From NCBI GenBank assembly GCA_964020155.1, contig OZ026562.1, positions 3,215,001 to 3,279,000 on the forward strand: DNA of 64,000 bases. The letters are read 5' to 3'. This document shows positions 19,061-29,805 of the stretch, one piece after another. The DNA is from Chondrilla cf. caribensis. Its lineage: Eukaryota > Porifera > Demospongiae > Chondrillida > Chondrillidae. Position numbers and translations under genes: made by a program. Under the pieces are notes generated by a model. It was given only the letters and a program-made list of their open reading frames with translations, ran no database searches and was not told where the DNA came from. The number at the start of each line of letters is the position of its first letter. Position 1 is the stretch's first letter.

Positions 19061-19561
19061 CGTGGCAGATTCTAATGATCAGTGCGTACTGGAGATGGGT
19101 GCAGTGGAAACGAAGTTCTTTCAGTTTTTACTAACCGAAGAAGAACGGAAAGATGACAGTAAGAAGGAACCCAAATGGAAATACCTGGAGAAGAAGAGAT
19201 CCTTCGGGAAATGCAGTCTTCGGAATCCGATATGTCAGCCCACTTATACAGAAGAACCTTAATCCTAATAAACACATGGGACCCAGTCCTTCCAACGACA
19301 CGCCTCTGATATAGGCAGGTTCGAGCACAAACTTTTCCTGAACGAATGCCTTCGACTTGGCGGTAACCCTTTCGTAACTAACGCCAATGGTCAGACAGCC
19401 TTTCATGTGGCGTGTGCTTCTTCTCGTTCGAGTCAGAGAACAGACAAAAAGAGAAAGGAACTCCTCCAAATGCTCTTATCAATGGTTCGGACCGCGAAAG
19501 GAGAAATGGAATGGACAAGAGTTATGTTTATCATCCATCTGTGTGTCTGTTGGACAAGGTG

Positions 19562-19565
19562 TGGT

Positions 19566-19613
<48 letters not shown>

Positions 19614-19643
19614 GTGTGTGTGTGTGCAAGTGTGTTGTGTGTG

Positions 19644-19678
<35 letters not shown>

Positions 19679-19761
19679 TGTGTGCGTGTGCGTGCAAGTG
19701 TGTTGTGTGTGTGTGTGTGCGCGTGTGTGTACGTGTGTGTGTGTGTGTGCGTGCAAGTGTG

Positions 19762-19822
<61 letters not shown>

Positions 19823-19889
19823 GTGTGTGTGTGTGCGTGCAAGTGTGTTGTGTGTGTGTGTGTGCGTGTGTGTGTGTGTGTGTGTGTGC

Positions 19890-19927
<38 letters not shown>
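19562..19927. repeat. (TG)n microsatellite abutting a splice donor
   Basis: About 365 bp of TG with regular GTGCAAGTGTGTTG interruptions. It begins immediately after the donor AAG|GTGTGG at 19558/19559. Frames through it are artefacts. Confidence 0.95.
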
Positions 19928-19928
<1 letters not shown>

Positions 19929-20073
19929 CACACATTTCAATGCTGTGTAGGATGAGAATACACCATTACATCTGGCTGCTCAGTCTGGTCTACTTGAATG
20001 TGTTGAAGTAAGTGTGTACCTGTACTAACGTATGTATGAATGTATGTAATGTACGTATTGTACAATTTATGTG

Positions 20074-20240
20074 CAGTCGAACCTTATTAACACAACATCT
20101 CTACAGCATAAGATTATTGTTAAGTCTCTACATTTTCAGCTGATGTACACGTGCATAATCTATGTACTGTCAACAGGAAAAGCTTTTAGCATGGAATTGT
20201 GGAATTGTCCATAGAGTATCGCGTTAAGGAGGTTCAACTG
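20074..20240. mobile_element. MITE with cagtcgaacct ends
   Basis: The left end cagtcgaaccttattaacac is inverted at the right end (gcgttaaggaggttcaactg). About 167 bp, no coding capacity, inside an intron of the ankyrin/beta-trefoil gene. Confidence 0.55.
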
Positions 20241-20528
20241 TACATTGGTGCGTACGTGGTGTGCTTTATATGTATGTATATTGTGTATACCTACATATGT
20301 ACGTACGTATGTACATGTACATACATACATGTACGTATCTAGAGATTCTGTATGCACCATGCACATGTGCTTATTATCCTCTCTTCTAACGCCAACACCC
20401 AGCTTCTCTTGGCTTATGGGTCTCCATTGTTGAGGAAGAACACTTTTGGAAAGACTCCATGTGATTTGGCATCAGATTCTGGTCAATTTGTGATAGTAAA
20501 ACTACCAGAGCCCAAGATGGTGTTTGTA

Positions 20529-20695
20529 GTGAGTGAATGTGTAGAGTGCTGTGTGTAGTGTGCTGTGTGTAGTGTGCTGTGAGTGACTGTGTGTGAGTGT
20601 GTAGAGTGCTGTGTGTGAATGTGTGTGAATGTGTAGAGTGCTGTGTGAGTGTAGTGTGCTGTGACTGTGTGTGAGTGTGTAGAGTGCTCTGTGTG
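20529..20695. repeat. Minisatellite GTGTAGAGTGCTGTGTG
   Basis: Imperfect tandem copies of tgtgtgagtgtgtagagtgctg directly after the ankyrin exon donor at 20528. Confidence 0.8.
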
Positions 20696-21729
20696 AGGTT
20701 ACGTACATATTATGCTACTGAATCATGAAGCTGTCGATTTTGAGGAGTGTACTGTAGAACTTGAAGACCGCCTCAGTAGTGAAACCACCTTGATAATTGG
20801 GCTATTTCCCCACTCCTGGGAATTTCTGTACTCTTCTATGCTACACACAGTATCAAGATCATAATCCAAAACAAATTGACTGGTCCCATATACGTATGTA
20901 GGTAGATTTATTGTATTTGCATATTAACAGAACCCAGTGCTGGGGATCCTTGTAACTCTTAGCATTCTGGTGTATGATACCGTGTTGTGGGTGCCCGTGG
21001 TAGTCGTCCATCATAATAAATACTAGGAAGAGACCATTTGCCAACACTTTAACCTACGTACATGTAATGCTATCATGTATGTATGTATGTATGTGTATAC
21101 ATCCATAATCCATATGTACATACGTATATCTGTGCCCCAACTTGCACATAATATATATTATTGTATATCCGAAATTTCCTAGTACAAAACATTTTTGGAT
21201 TGACTAGTTTTATTAGGACTTAAGTTGGTGGATAACTATGTATATTAGTGGCTCTGTGGCTGAATAATTGATTTTGAAGGATCTGGTTGACTCATGAAGA
21301 ATGTGAGTTTTGTTGCGCGAGGAAATTTCTGATATGTATAATATACACACACTTGAATGGACATACATGTACACATACAAACACTTGCTTATCCACCCAC
21401 TGTTACTATGTTCCATTGTAGGATGCTTTCCGTAAAGATAATGAAATACAGCTCATCGCTAAATCGAATGGACTTCCAATTCGATTTACAGCTTTGGGCA
21501 AACCACTTACAGGAGATGGAGATTATGGAAAGGAGTGTACGTATGTATGCATCATGCTGAATTCCTTGCTACAGTTAGCCCACCTTACAACGATTTAACC
21601 TCATTGTATAAGCGTATTCATAAAATACCATTAGATCATACTTATACTATGGTATACAATGGTGCCCATATTGAATATAGTTATGTAACTATCGGCCACC
21701 TCTGTACATTGCGGTAAATTTCTAACATA

Positions 21730-21903
21730 CAGTGAATACTAGTTAATCTGCTGCAATTTGTTTTCAAAGAATGTGGTGGATTAATGAGTTTGGCGGATTA
21801 ACTGGGTATTCATTGGTACTTGTACATTATATTGGTACTGGAAATTGTGGCGGATTAAAAGGTTTGGAGGATAAAGCGGTGGCGGATTAACGAGAATTCA
21901 CTG
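21730..21903. mobile_element. TA-flanked MITE with cagtgaatact ends
   Basis: The left end cagtgaatactagttaatc is inverted as gattaacgagaattcactg at the right. TA borders both ends. The interior repeats ggcggattaa. It lies in an intron of the ankyrin/beta-trefoil gene. Confidence 0.65.
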
Positions 21904-24900
21904 TATATAAATGCTAATTGTCTTGTGTGTTTTATGACTGCGTGAATAAAAATATACATATGTATTCTCACACTTTCAGACAAACAAACCCTCAGATTAT
22001 AATAGCCAGAGTTTCTATACATCTCCACTCCCATTCACTTGTGACAAACATGTGTTAACATTCTCAGACTGAGTGTACCGAGTGCAGTATTTAAGTATCT
22101 TCCATGTATGCAGGTAATTTCAAAGTGACAGTTATAGGAGAGAGAACAGTTGCATTGAGCCATGTGGTGTTCACTAATAACTGGTTAGCCATTCGTGAAG
22201 GCAAAGACCTACATATGCAGGTTTGTTGTATACGTATAACATCCACGGACTTGTCCATCAGTCAAAGCACCATGTATGTGCATACATGCACGTATGCTGC
22301 TATGATTTTCCAAATAATCTGTGTTTTGACTGGTTTGTTGTATGTTTAATTGTTGTTTGTCTAGAGTGGCGTGAAAGAGGACAGGTTTTGTTTGTTTAAG
22401 ATTCGTGTTCTCCCTGACAACTATGTTATGCTTGAATCTGTCCAACATCCCAAGCAATATGTCAACATGTGTTCTAATGGTGTAAGCAAGACATGCACCC
22501 CTGAATGTCCGGCCTGATGACCCGGATGGACAGTTCTATGTTAGAATTGATGTAAGTTTTTTGTAGTGTATCTGTTTTGTCTTTTGTTGATATATTTATA
22601 TTTGAACAATGTAGTCTTATATAGTTAATATTTATGCTAGTGTTTTCCAACCTATAAAATAAGCTATTTTAATTGCATAACATACTTTCTGGGTAGAGGA
22701 ACTCTTCACTGTACACATAGGTATGTATGTGAATGTATTTATTGTATTCCATGGGTGTTCTTCAAAGATAACCCAAAGCAATAAGTTTGATATTGCACCA
22801 TTTAGGAAGCAATATCAAATAAGTGCCTATGCATAAACATGTCTCTTTAATGCAATCCCATGCAATATCAAATACTTCAACTACATTCTCTCCACTTGTT
22901 AGCAGTAATCTTTATTCTTAAATCATCTGAAAACGACTTCTAAATGCTGGCTTGGGCTTAAGACCTTTCCATAGGCGATATTTAGCGAAACTGTAATGTA
23001 TGCATAGTATAGAGTCGCCATTTTGTTTTTGTCGCATCCCCATATAAGAGTGCTACCACACTCAATGACAAGTTACTTTACACTAAACCCTGTTTGTGAA
23101 TTTTGTGTGATAGCACTCTATGAACTTTATTCTTATCGTAATTTTGTTTAAATTCACAAAAGCCAATTATCATGTTTGTGAAAAATGCTTCCATGGGATA
23201 GGAATTGCCTGGGTGAAAACTGTTAAAAATTATATATACACATACGTATATATAATAGTACGTGTGTATTTATTAGGTATATATTTATATGTTGGTGGTT
23301 AGAACATAATGTCCTATAGAGATATACTATATATGAAAGTTCTCAGAACGTTTTGGGACAAAACGGTTACCTAAGGGGGTGACTGCACATCATACACACT
23401 GATTGAGGTGAAATAGCTATTTGAGGGTTCTTTCAGAGGATCTACTTCATCTCAACCTAAGAAGCTCCACATAATTCCAGAAAGGCTTGATTTTTCAAGT
23501 TCATATGCATAAAACTGCATTCATTTATATTTCTCTATGTACAGATAGTGCTATTGTTACTTGGCCACTTTCTTGTTCTCCTAGAAACAAAATTACCTTC
23601 CCTCGGAGACAATATACAATCCATGGGGAAAGGAATCCATGCTGGTAGGTTATGTCAGCAAATGACTACTGTTGATTTTAATAAATTGCTACACTAGTAC
23701 TGTGATTATTTTCGCCAAACATATCTCGTAGAAGGACACTTCCTTAATGTACAACTACTAACGATTTAAAGAAATGCCTCTCAAACTTTACTACTGTACT
23801 TATAACAGTTACTGTTGTGAAGCTGTGATAATTCTCGAGGGAGGGGGGGGGGGCTGTGGTAGCTAAGTGACATTAATCAATTGGTCGGTTGCTATGGTAA
23901 CTAAGTGACATTAATCACTTGATCAGCAAGTGTGCACATATCGGAGGAAGTGTACACGTATCATATTATGTGCACACTTTTACCTTTGATACGCCTACGC
24001 AAAAGGATACAAATTATAATAAAGGTACATGTCACTCTTATTAGATTTTTTCCTTTGAATATGCAACGATGTTGCTCTGTTTAGAACTTGCTTGAAGACT
24101 CAATGCTAGTTCAACTTGTTTCCAAAAGTGATGACAAGTGTCTGAAGTTGAAGTCCAGTTCACCTTGCGTGTATGAGAGCACACTTGCCAACAATAAGAG
24201 GGATAGTGAGTTTCAGTCCGTTGTGGTGTATATGTCTTGATTGACTCACACGTTACATACCATGCGTCTTGATGGAGTTGAAACTTGCAATATTTCTCCT
24301 GCTACAGCTGTGTGGATACTCAGGTGCCGTGGTATGGGTATTGTGTCATTCTACCACAAGTCCTCAACTGGCAAGTGGATCAGAATTGTGGATGGTAGAA
24401 TGGCTTGCCAGGTACATAGATAGGTGCTGCAGCATTAATAGATTTTCATTTTTTGCACTACTCAATTTTGCTACCAGACCTAGTTAACGTACCTTCATAA
24501 GCACATTACAAATGTGGAAAATATCATATCCAAGTTGATTTATGTATTGTGTTGTTGTGAGTGAATGAATACCCTTGTTTTTCATTCTCCTTATAAGGAG
24601 CAGAAGCGTATCTGAGTGGGGACTTCCGACTGATTGAAAACCCTGATGGCTCAATTAATTTTGAACTGGTGAACGTACCAGGACAGTTCATTACAACTGA
24701 GAGTGGGGAAAAAGATTTTATGCTTTATAAAGTTGTATGTGTTTATGCATACTTATGCTCATACACCCCTTTCTCTCTCCCTGTGGCTGTGTATGCATTT
24801 GCATATTATGTTGTTTGTGTCTGAATATGCCCATTCATGCATGTATTTGTGTCTATTGTTTATGTACCAGTTCACCTATTTGTGATGTTACCTTCATTTA

Positions 24901-25538
24901 AGGGTACAATTCTTGTTTGTAGCTTTCATGATGGCATTGATTGAACAGATATCCCAATATTTTATGGTCATTTCCTTGCTTCCTGTAGACATTGACAGGT
25001 CCCTTGCAAAGGCCCAATGTCCGAGAGCCAATTCCCGTCCAGGTGCCCAAGGGATGGCAACAATAAGCATTGGCTTTGATAGTCTCCAGTGTGTGTAGTG
25101 TATATGGACATCAGAGTGTACATAGTCTCCAAATGTGCATAGTGTGTACATAATAATTTTATAATAATATTATTGTTTATTTTGACTATTAATTTTATGT
25201 AACTAAAATGTCTCGAGTGACTGTTGTTACAGTGAATTAATGTATGCAAGACCTGTAAACTACTAGCCCTCCCTCCCTTCTTCCCCAATCCCCAAGTTTG
25301 GCCTGTAGGTTAGGACATTTGATATGATGGCCATATTATTATGTATAATGAATGCACAACACAATTTAAACCCATATTATATCATCGGCATCATCATCAG
25401 CTGCAGATTTTGTGACTACTCCTCTGTAGAATGGTATAAAGTCAATGGTGTTCTAGCATGATATAGCATGGTTGTGACAATATACATGCATATACGTACA
25501 TACATTCATGCATTGTATTATATGCCCAAGTTCATCTT

Positions 25539-25539
<1 letters not shown>

Positions 25540-25583
<44 letters not shown>
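25540..25583. repeat. (AC)n(TA)n compound microsatellite
   Basis: acacac changing into tatata; simple repeat between the pseudogene and CHP1. Confidence 0.9.
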
Positions 25584-25862
25584 CGTTTTATGTAGTACGT
25601 ATATTCTGGCATGGTTCATACCTAAACGTATTATTGAATTCAAATTTGGAATTGAACTCCGTGCTGTGCACAAGAAATAGTAGTTCAAGGTGCAGTACAT
25701 GATCAGGAGGATACACCAGACTACCTCAATATAGGGACGGTCTTCCTCACAGAACAACTCTTTTGGAGTGGTGTGTATGTATATAGCTACGATGCAGGTG
25801 TACATGTAACATGACTGTATATGCTTGGGTGGCTTGGCCCATAATATTAGCAGAATGTTACT

Positions 25863-26007
25863 TAGTCTAGCTAGCTAGTCTAACTCTTGCTCTAGCTAGC
25901 TAGACTAACTGTTACCAAACCTATAAACGCATTAGTCTAGCTAGCTAGACCGTTCCTAAAAGGCGTCGAGGGGCTTAGGAACAGTCTAACTAGCTAGACT
26001 AATAAAC
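25863..26007. repeat. Clustered TAGTCTAGCTAGCTAGAC palindromes ending in a stem-loop
   Basis: Four copies of a tagctagctaga-type palindrome in 145 bp. The last two flank gttcctaa/ttaggaac, giving a stem of about 30 bp with a loop of aaggcgtcgaggggc-type sequence. It ends about 40 bases upstream of the CHP1 start codon, so it lies in the promoter or 5' UTR. Confidence 0.7.
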
Positions 26008-26048
26008 GCATACTTATCGTTCCCGTTAAAACGCGTTGGCACTTTAAA

Positions 26049-26883
26049 ATGGGGAACTTACTAACCCCGCTGGGTCCTGAAGAAATAGAGCCTATTAGAA
26101 CGAAAACCGGTTGTAAGTGGTACATTTGTACGTTCGTGTTGATATTTTTACTGTATACATAGGGCATACGTGTACTGTGCTTACCATGGACATTCTACAT
26201 AATTTTAGATAGCCCTAGCCCTACCGATATACAGCTAACATTGGTTATCAGTTCGTCTTTGTGGCGGCAATGGTACCATCAGGATATAACTACAGTCCAA
26301 CCCCTTTATAACAACCCCCTTGGGACCACGATAAAAGTTCACTATATCAGGGTGTTCACTGTAACAGGATTATGAAAAACGAATGCAATACGTAATGAAT
26401 TATTACACAATAGAACAGTATTATGGAGTAGAAAGTAATTGTAGTGGTTTCAATGGAATAGAGATAAAAGTTCAGTTACTGTTTATGAAATTATCTAGAG
26501 ATTGTTTTAGACTTTTCTTTCTTTTATCCTGGCATGTCTTCTGTATTATATCTAACACATTTTCCTTTTCATAGTCTCTGAAAACCAGATAAGAAGGCTG
26601 TACTCCAGGTTTAACCACTTGGACAAGTCCAACAAAGGATTCCTAACGTGAGTGACAAAATATACGTAGCATTCTTCGTTTCTGCTTGCTCCCTGTGGAT
26701 TTGGAAGTAAACGTTATGCCTATACATGATTTACAGTTGACGATTTTCAATAACAATTATATATTTTGACCATAGTCGAGATGATATGAAATTGATTCCT
26801 GAATTGGCTGTCAATCCGTTGGGTAACAGGATCATAGAAGCCTTCTTCATAGATGAGTAAGTGCAGAGTGTTTTATGGTGTGT

Positions 26884-26937
<54 letters not shown>

Positions 26938-29371
26938 CGTGTGTGTGTGTGTGTTACATACATATTTGATGTTTGATTGTACAGTGGTCATACTGTACTC
27001 TGTATTTCAATACAAGGTGATTTTCTCTTCATCCACTGTAGTGATGACCCTACTGTGTCACTGGAACAGATCAACTTTCAACAGTTTGTCTGTGTTTTGG
27101 CAAAGTTTAGGAAACTAAAGTCCCAAAAAGTGGAGGAGACTTCCTACAATACATTAGAACAGAAGATCGAGTGTGAGTATATTCTGAGTTTACTATCATA
27201 ATAGTCTGTTGACCGTATTACCTCTGTTTGTGCATACTTATACATACCCCTGTATTAACTATATAAAACATCTCTTACATCCTGTAAATCATCTGTAGGA
27301 TGTTTTTATTTGGATGGATAACGCATGTCACTATGCTTCTCTTCAATAAATCATCAAAATGTACAACATTTCGCCCACTTGGGCTTCTTCAGGTACACAG
27401 ACTCTATTGAAGAGAAACATTGTGACATGCATTATCTGTCCAAAGATGAACATTGTACAAATCGACCAAGCATGTTAAAGAATTGTTTGCAATATTGTAA
27501 ATCATCTGTTTATATGTACATTTTTGTATGCTGTGTGTATGTGTGCATGCGTTTGTACGTATGTGTACATACGTACATACATGTATTGCTTTATGATTCA
27601 AATGAATAGCTTTCTATGACTATTGTAATACAGTGGAATCTCTCTATGAAGGACACATTGGGACCAGGTAATTTGTCCACTGTAGAGAGGTTGTCCACTC
27701 TTCAGAGGTGGAAAATGCATTAGCACTATAGGTAAATCAATTTTTGGTGCCTTACAGTGTGTCCTTTGTAGGGAGGTAATTTCTATGGTGTCCTTTATTG
27801 GGAGAGTCCTTTAATAGAGGTTCCACTGCATTGTGTGTTGGGTATACGTACGTATGTGTATATAAAGCTATCCTTCCATACTTACAGTTACCTTAAGCAC
27901 ACCAGCATTCAATGCATCCCAAGTTGTAAAATTTGTCAACTAGTCAATCTTTTGTATGTGTTTTGAAGGGATCGACATGTAGTGGACATATGTTCATTAA
28001 TTACATTCATTTACCTAAATCCAGTGGTTGCTGCTCATTCTCTTGTAGTTGTTTTTCGCATCTATGATGTTGATCGTGATGGGTACATCTCCAAAGATGA
28101 CCTTGGTCAGGTATGTGTGAAGAGTAACATTTGGTCTGTCCTACACTCAGGAGCATCTGTTCTGTTTGAAGTGTCCTTTAAGTTGGATAATCCTGTTTCC
28201 ATGGAAATGGAATGATGTCATTGTTGACTGTTACTGTATGTACTTCCTATTCTCAATAAACTGTAGACTGTAATTAGTACACAGTGACATTCCACTGTGA
28301 TGATTATTTCTCCCCACCGTAGCAAATTTACACAATGGTTAATTTGGCTAGAGGACATGTGCCTATACTGTTCATTGTACTGCTACTGTTCTATAAGTGT
28401 TCATTGTACTGTTACTGTTCAATAAGCGTTCATTGTACTGTTACTGTTCAATGAGTTGAATGGAATTCTCCAGCCATAGAAGGCTTTATGTGGCTGGAGA
28501 ATTCCATTGAACTTGTCCACAAGATGTTACCTAACCAAACATCCCTCTTTTCAACAATGTACCTATTCTATTCCTAGTACGTTTTTACTCCATTTGTATT
28601 TTTCACCCACATGAGTACATGCAGTTTGCAATCAGTGTGCATGCTCTAAAATAAGCACGTTTGAAAGAACTATTGCATCACAACCACTCTGAACATCAAC
28701 TAGCAGCCAACAACTAGTTTGTTCCCATCTCATAATCTTAACATTTACGTGGCTGTAAGAGCTATACACTTCTTCATGCAAGGCATAACATATAGAGATT
28801 GATATGTATTGGACATGGGGCCGATTTGATGTTCTTGGAAGGTGTTTCTTTCATATTCATTGAATTTCACTACATTATCACATGTCGCTTTGTTCTATCT
28901 GTACATCCTCAGGTGTTGAGAGCAATGGTCGGACTTCATGTTTCAGATGAACAGGTGCCTTCAAGTGTGACCCTGTTATACTCTCCCAAGTACACACAAA
29001 CTATGAGCTAGACCTGTACCCATGCCAGGTAGTCAGAGGTTGTTCGATTTATGCACTCTTGTTCTTGTTGTTACTGCATAGCTCAAGTCAATTGTGAGGA
29101 GAACACTGAATGAAGCTGACATGGATAATGACCGCCAAATTTCCCGAGAAGAGTTTAAAAAGGTACATTTTACCACTTGTTAGGTAGTAAGCCATGTATT
29201 GGAGTGGCACAGGCAAAGTGATTTGTGATTTGGCATACAAACAGTCTATTCTGGTGGCAAATTAGCAAGCTAAAGCCAACTCTGATTATACCTGAAATTT
29301 CTCTCTTATTGTAGGCTCTGGCTGATGTTGATATTAGTGCCAAAATGACCATCAACTTCCTTCACACCTGA
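26049..29371 (+). CDS. CHP1: Calcineurin B homologous protein 1 (EF-hand)
   Basis: Eight GT-AG exons with consistent phase: 26049-26112, 26575-26647, 26776-26856, 27042-27172, 28049-28110, 28913-28954, 29082-29162 and 29315-29371. Product 196 residues, almost the same as the 195 of vertebrate CHP1. The N-terminus MGN fits the N-myristoylation pattern. The family landmarks are in order: TGFSENQIRRLYSRF, IPELAVNPLGNRII, INFQQFVCVLAKF, and two C-terminal EF-hands (loops at 123-134, DVDRDGYISKDD, and 164-175, DMDNDRQISREE). EF3 has Asp instead of Glu at loop position 12, which usually weakens Ca or favours Mg. The two N-terminal EF-hands are degenerate, as in the family. CHP1 is known to bind plasma-membrane Na/H exchangers and to affect membrane traffic. 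The C-terminus ISAKMTINFLHT matches the family end. Confidence 0.93.
26880..26954. repeat. (TG)n microsatellite in CHP1 intron 3
   Basis: TG repeat starting about 25 bases after the donor at 26857. Confidence 0.95.
27308..27446. repeat. Inverted repeat with about 40-bp arms in CHP1 intron 4
   Basis: Arms about 27310-27350 (ggataacgcatgtcac...cttctcttcaata) and 27404-27443 are inverse with a few mismatches. The loop contains acatttcgcccacttgggc then ttcttcagg, which recalls sequence seen in terminal repeats of Penelope-like retroelements. That resemblance is from memory and weak. Confidence 0.5.
27631..27838. mobile_element. MITE with cagtggaatctctc ends
   Basis: The left end cagtggaatctctctatgaag is inverted as ...tcctttaatagaggttccactg. 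Subterminal gtcctttatt/gtccactgtagagagg motifs repeat. It is in CHP1 intron 4. Confidence 0.6.
28369..28453. repeat. Three tandem copies of a 29-bp unit
   Basis: gttcattgtactgttactgt-type unit repeated three times with few changes, immediately before the hairpin at 28455. In CHP1 intron 5. Confidence 0.75.
28455..28511. repeat. Hairpin, about 23-bp arms
   Basis: ttgaatggaattctccagcc and its inverse ggctggagaattccattgaa around a loop of about 10 bases, with one mismatch near the base. In CHP1 intron 5. Confidence 0.8.
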
Positions 29372-29805
29372 AGCCTTTGAAGTGCATGGCTGACTCCTGT
29401 TATTGTGTATAATACATGCTACTGTCATCACAGCAATTCTTCAATTCTGCAGTTGTTCTTTAATACAATATTGGTTATAAGTGCAAAGAGTATATGCATA
29501 AATACACAGTGTATATGCACATACAGAGCCCTAGGACACATTGAGTTTAATTTTGTGCCTCCCTTTCAATTCTTGATAATCTGCCATTTTGAATTTTATT
29601 GTTTATTAATTTAAAGATGGCTAGTTTGTACTCTGTTCGAGTACCAAGCCATATACGTATGTGAGTAACAGTACATCATTGTATTACATAGATGCATTTG
29701 TACACAAAAACTAGATTACCCCACCCACACCCACCCACGCATCCTTTGTATGTATGCACACAGTACCTTGTACTGTGTATTATTGTGTTGTCGTAACATG
29801 GGATT
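29372..29805. other. CHP1 3' flank, no gene seen
   Basis: AT-rich sequence with short open frames only. It ends at the first unit of the long repeat array. Confidence 0.4.

Larger units (their letters stand above)
19065..25066 (+). pseudogene. Ankyrin / beta-trefoil-like fusion gene, paralogue of the 10.3-kb gene, with frame breaks
   Basis: Exons I can place: about 19065-19558 (ankyrin-like, broken), 19951-20007, 20403-20528, 21422-21536, 22114-22220, 22365-22551, 23585-23644, 24085-24205, 24308-24411, 24598-24734 and 24989-25066. The second and third encode clear ankyrin repeat sequence (DENTPLHLAAQSGLLECVE, then LLLAYGSPLLRKNTFGKTP). From 21422 on, every exon matches the 10.3-kb gene in length, phase and sequence (DAFRKDNEIQLIAKSNG versus DSLRQDNEIQLVARSSG), and both end in an LTG-containing short exon. 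Breaks: the first ankyrin exon changes frame at least twice; 22365-22551 is 187 nt (one base too many) with a stop after TPECPA; 24598-24734 is one base short of the paralogous 138. The neighbouring genes are mostly intact, so decay is more likely than bad sequence, but both are possible. Confidence 0.7.

Noticed and set aside
19387..20011. Several overlapping 150-200-codon frames
   Set aside because: Most of their length is a TG microsatellite. Only the part before 19558 has ankyrin-like sequence.
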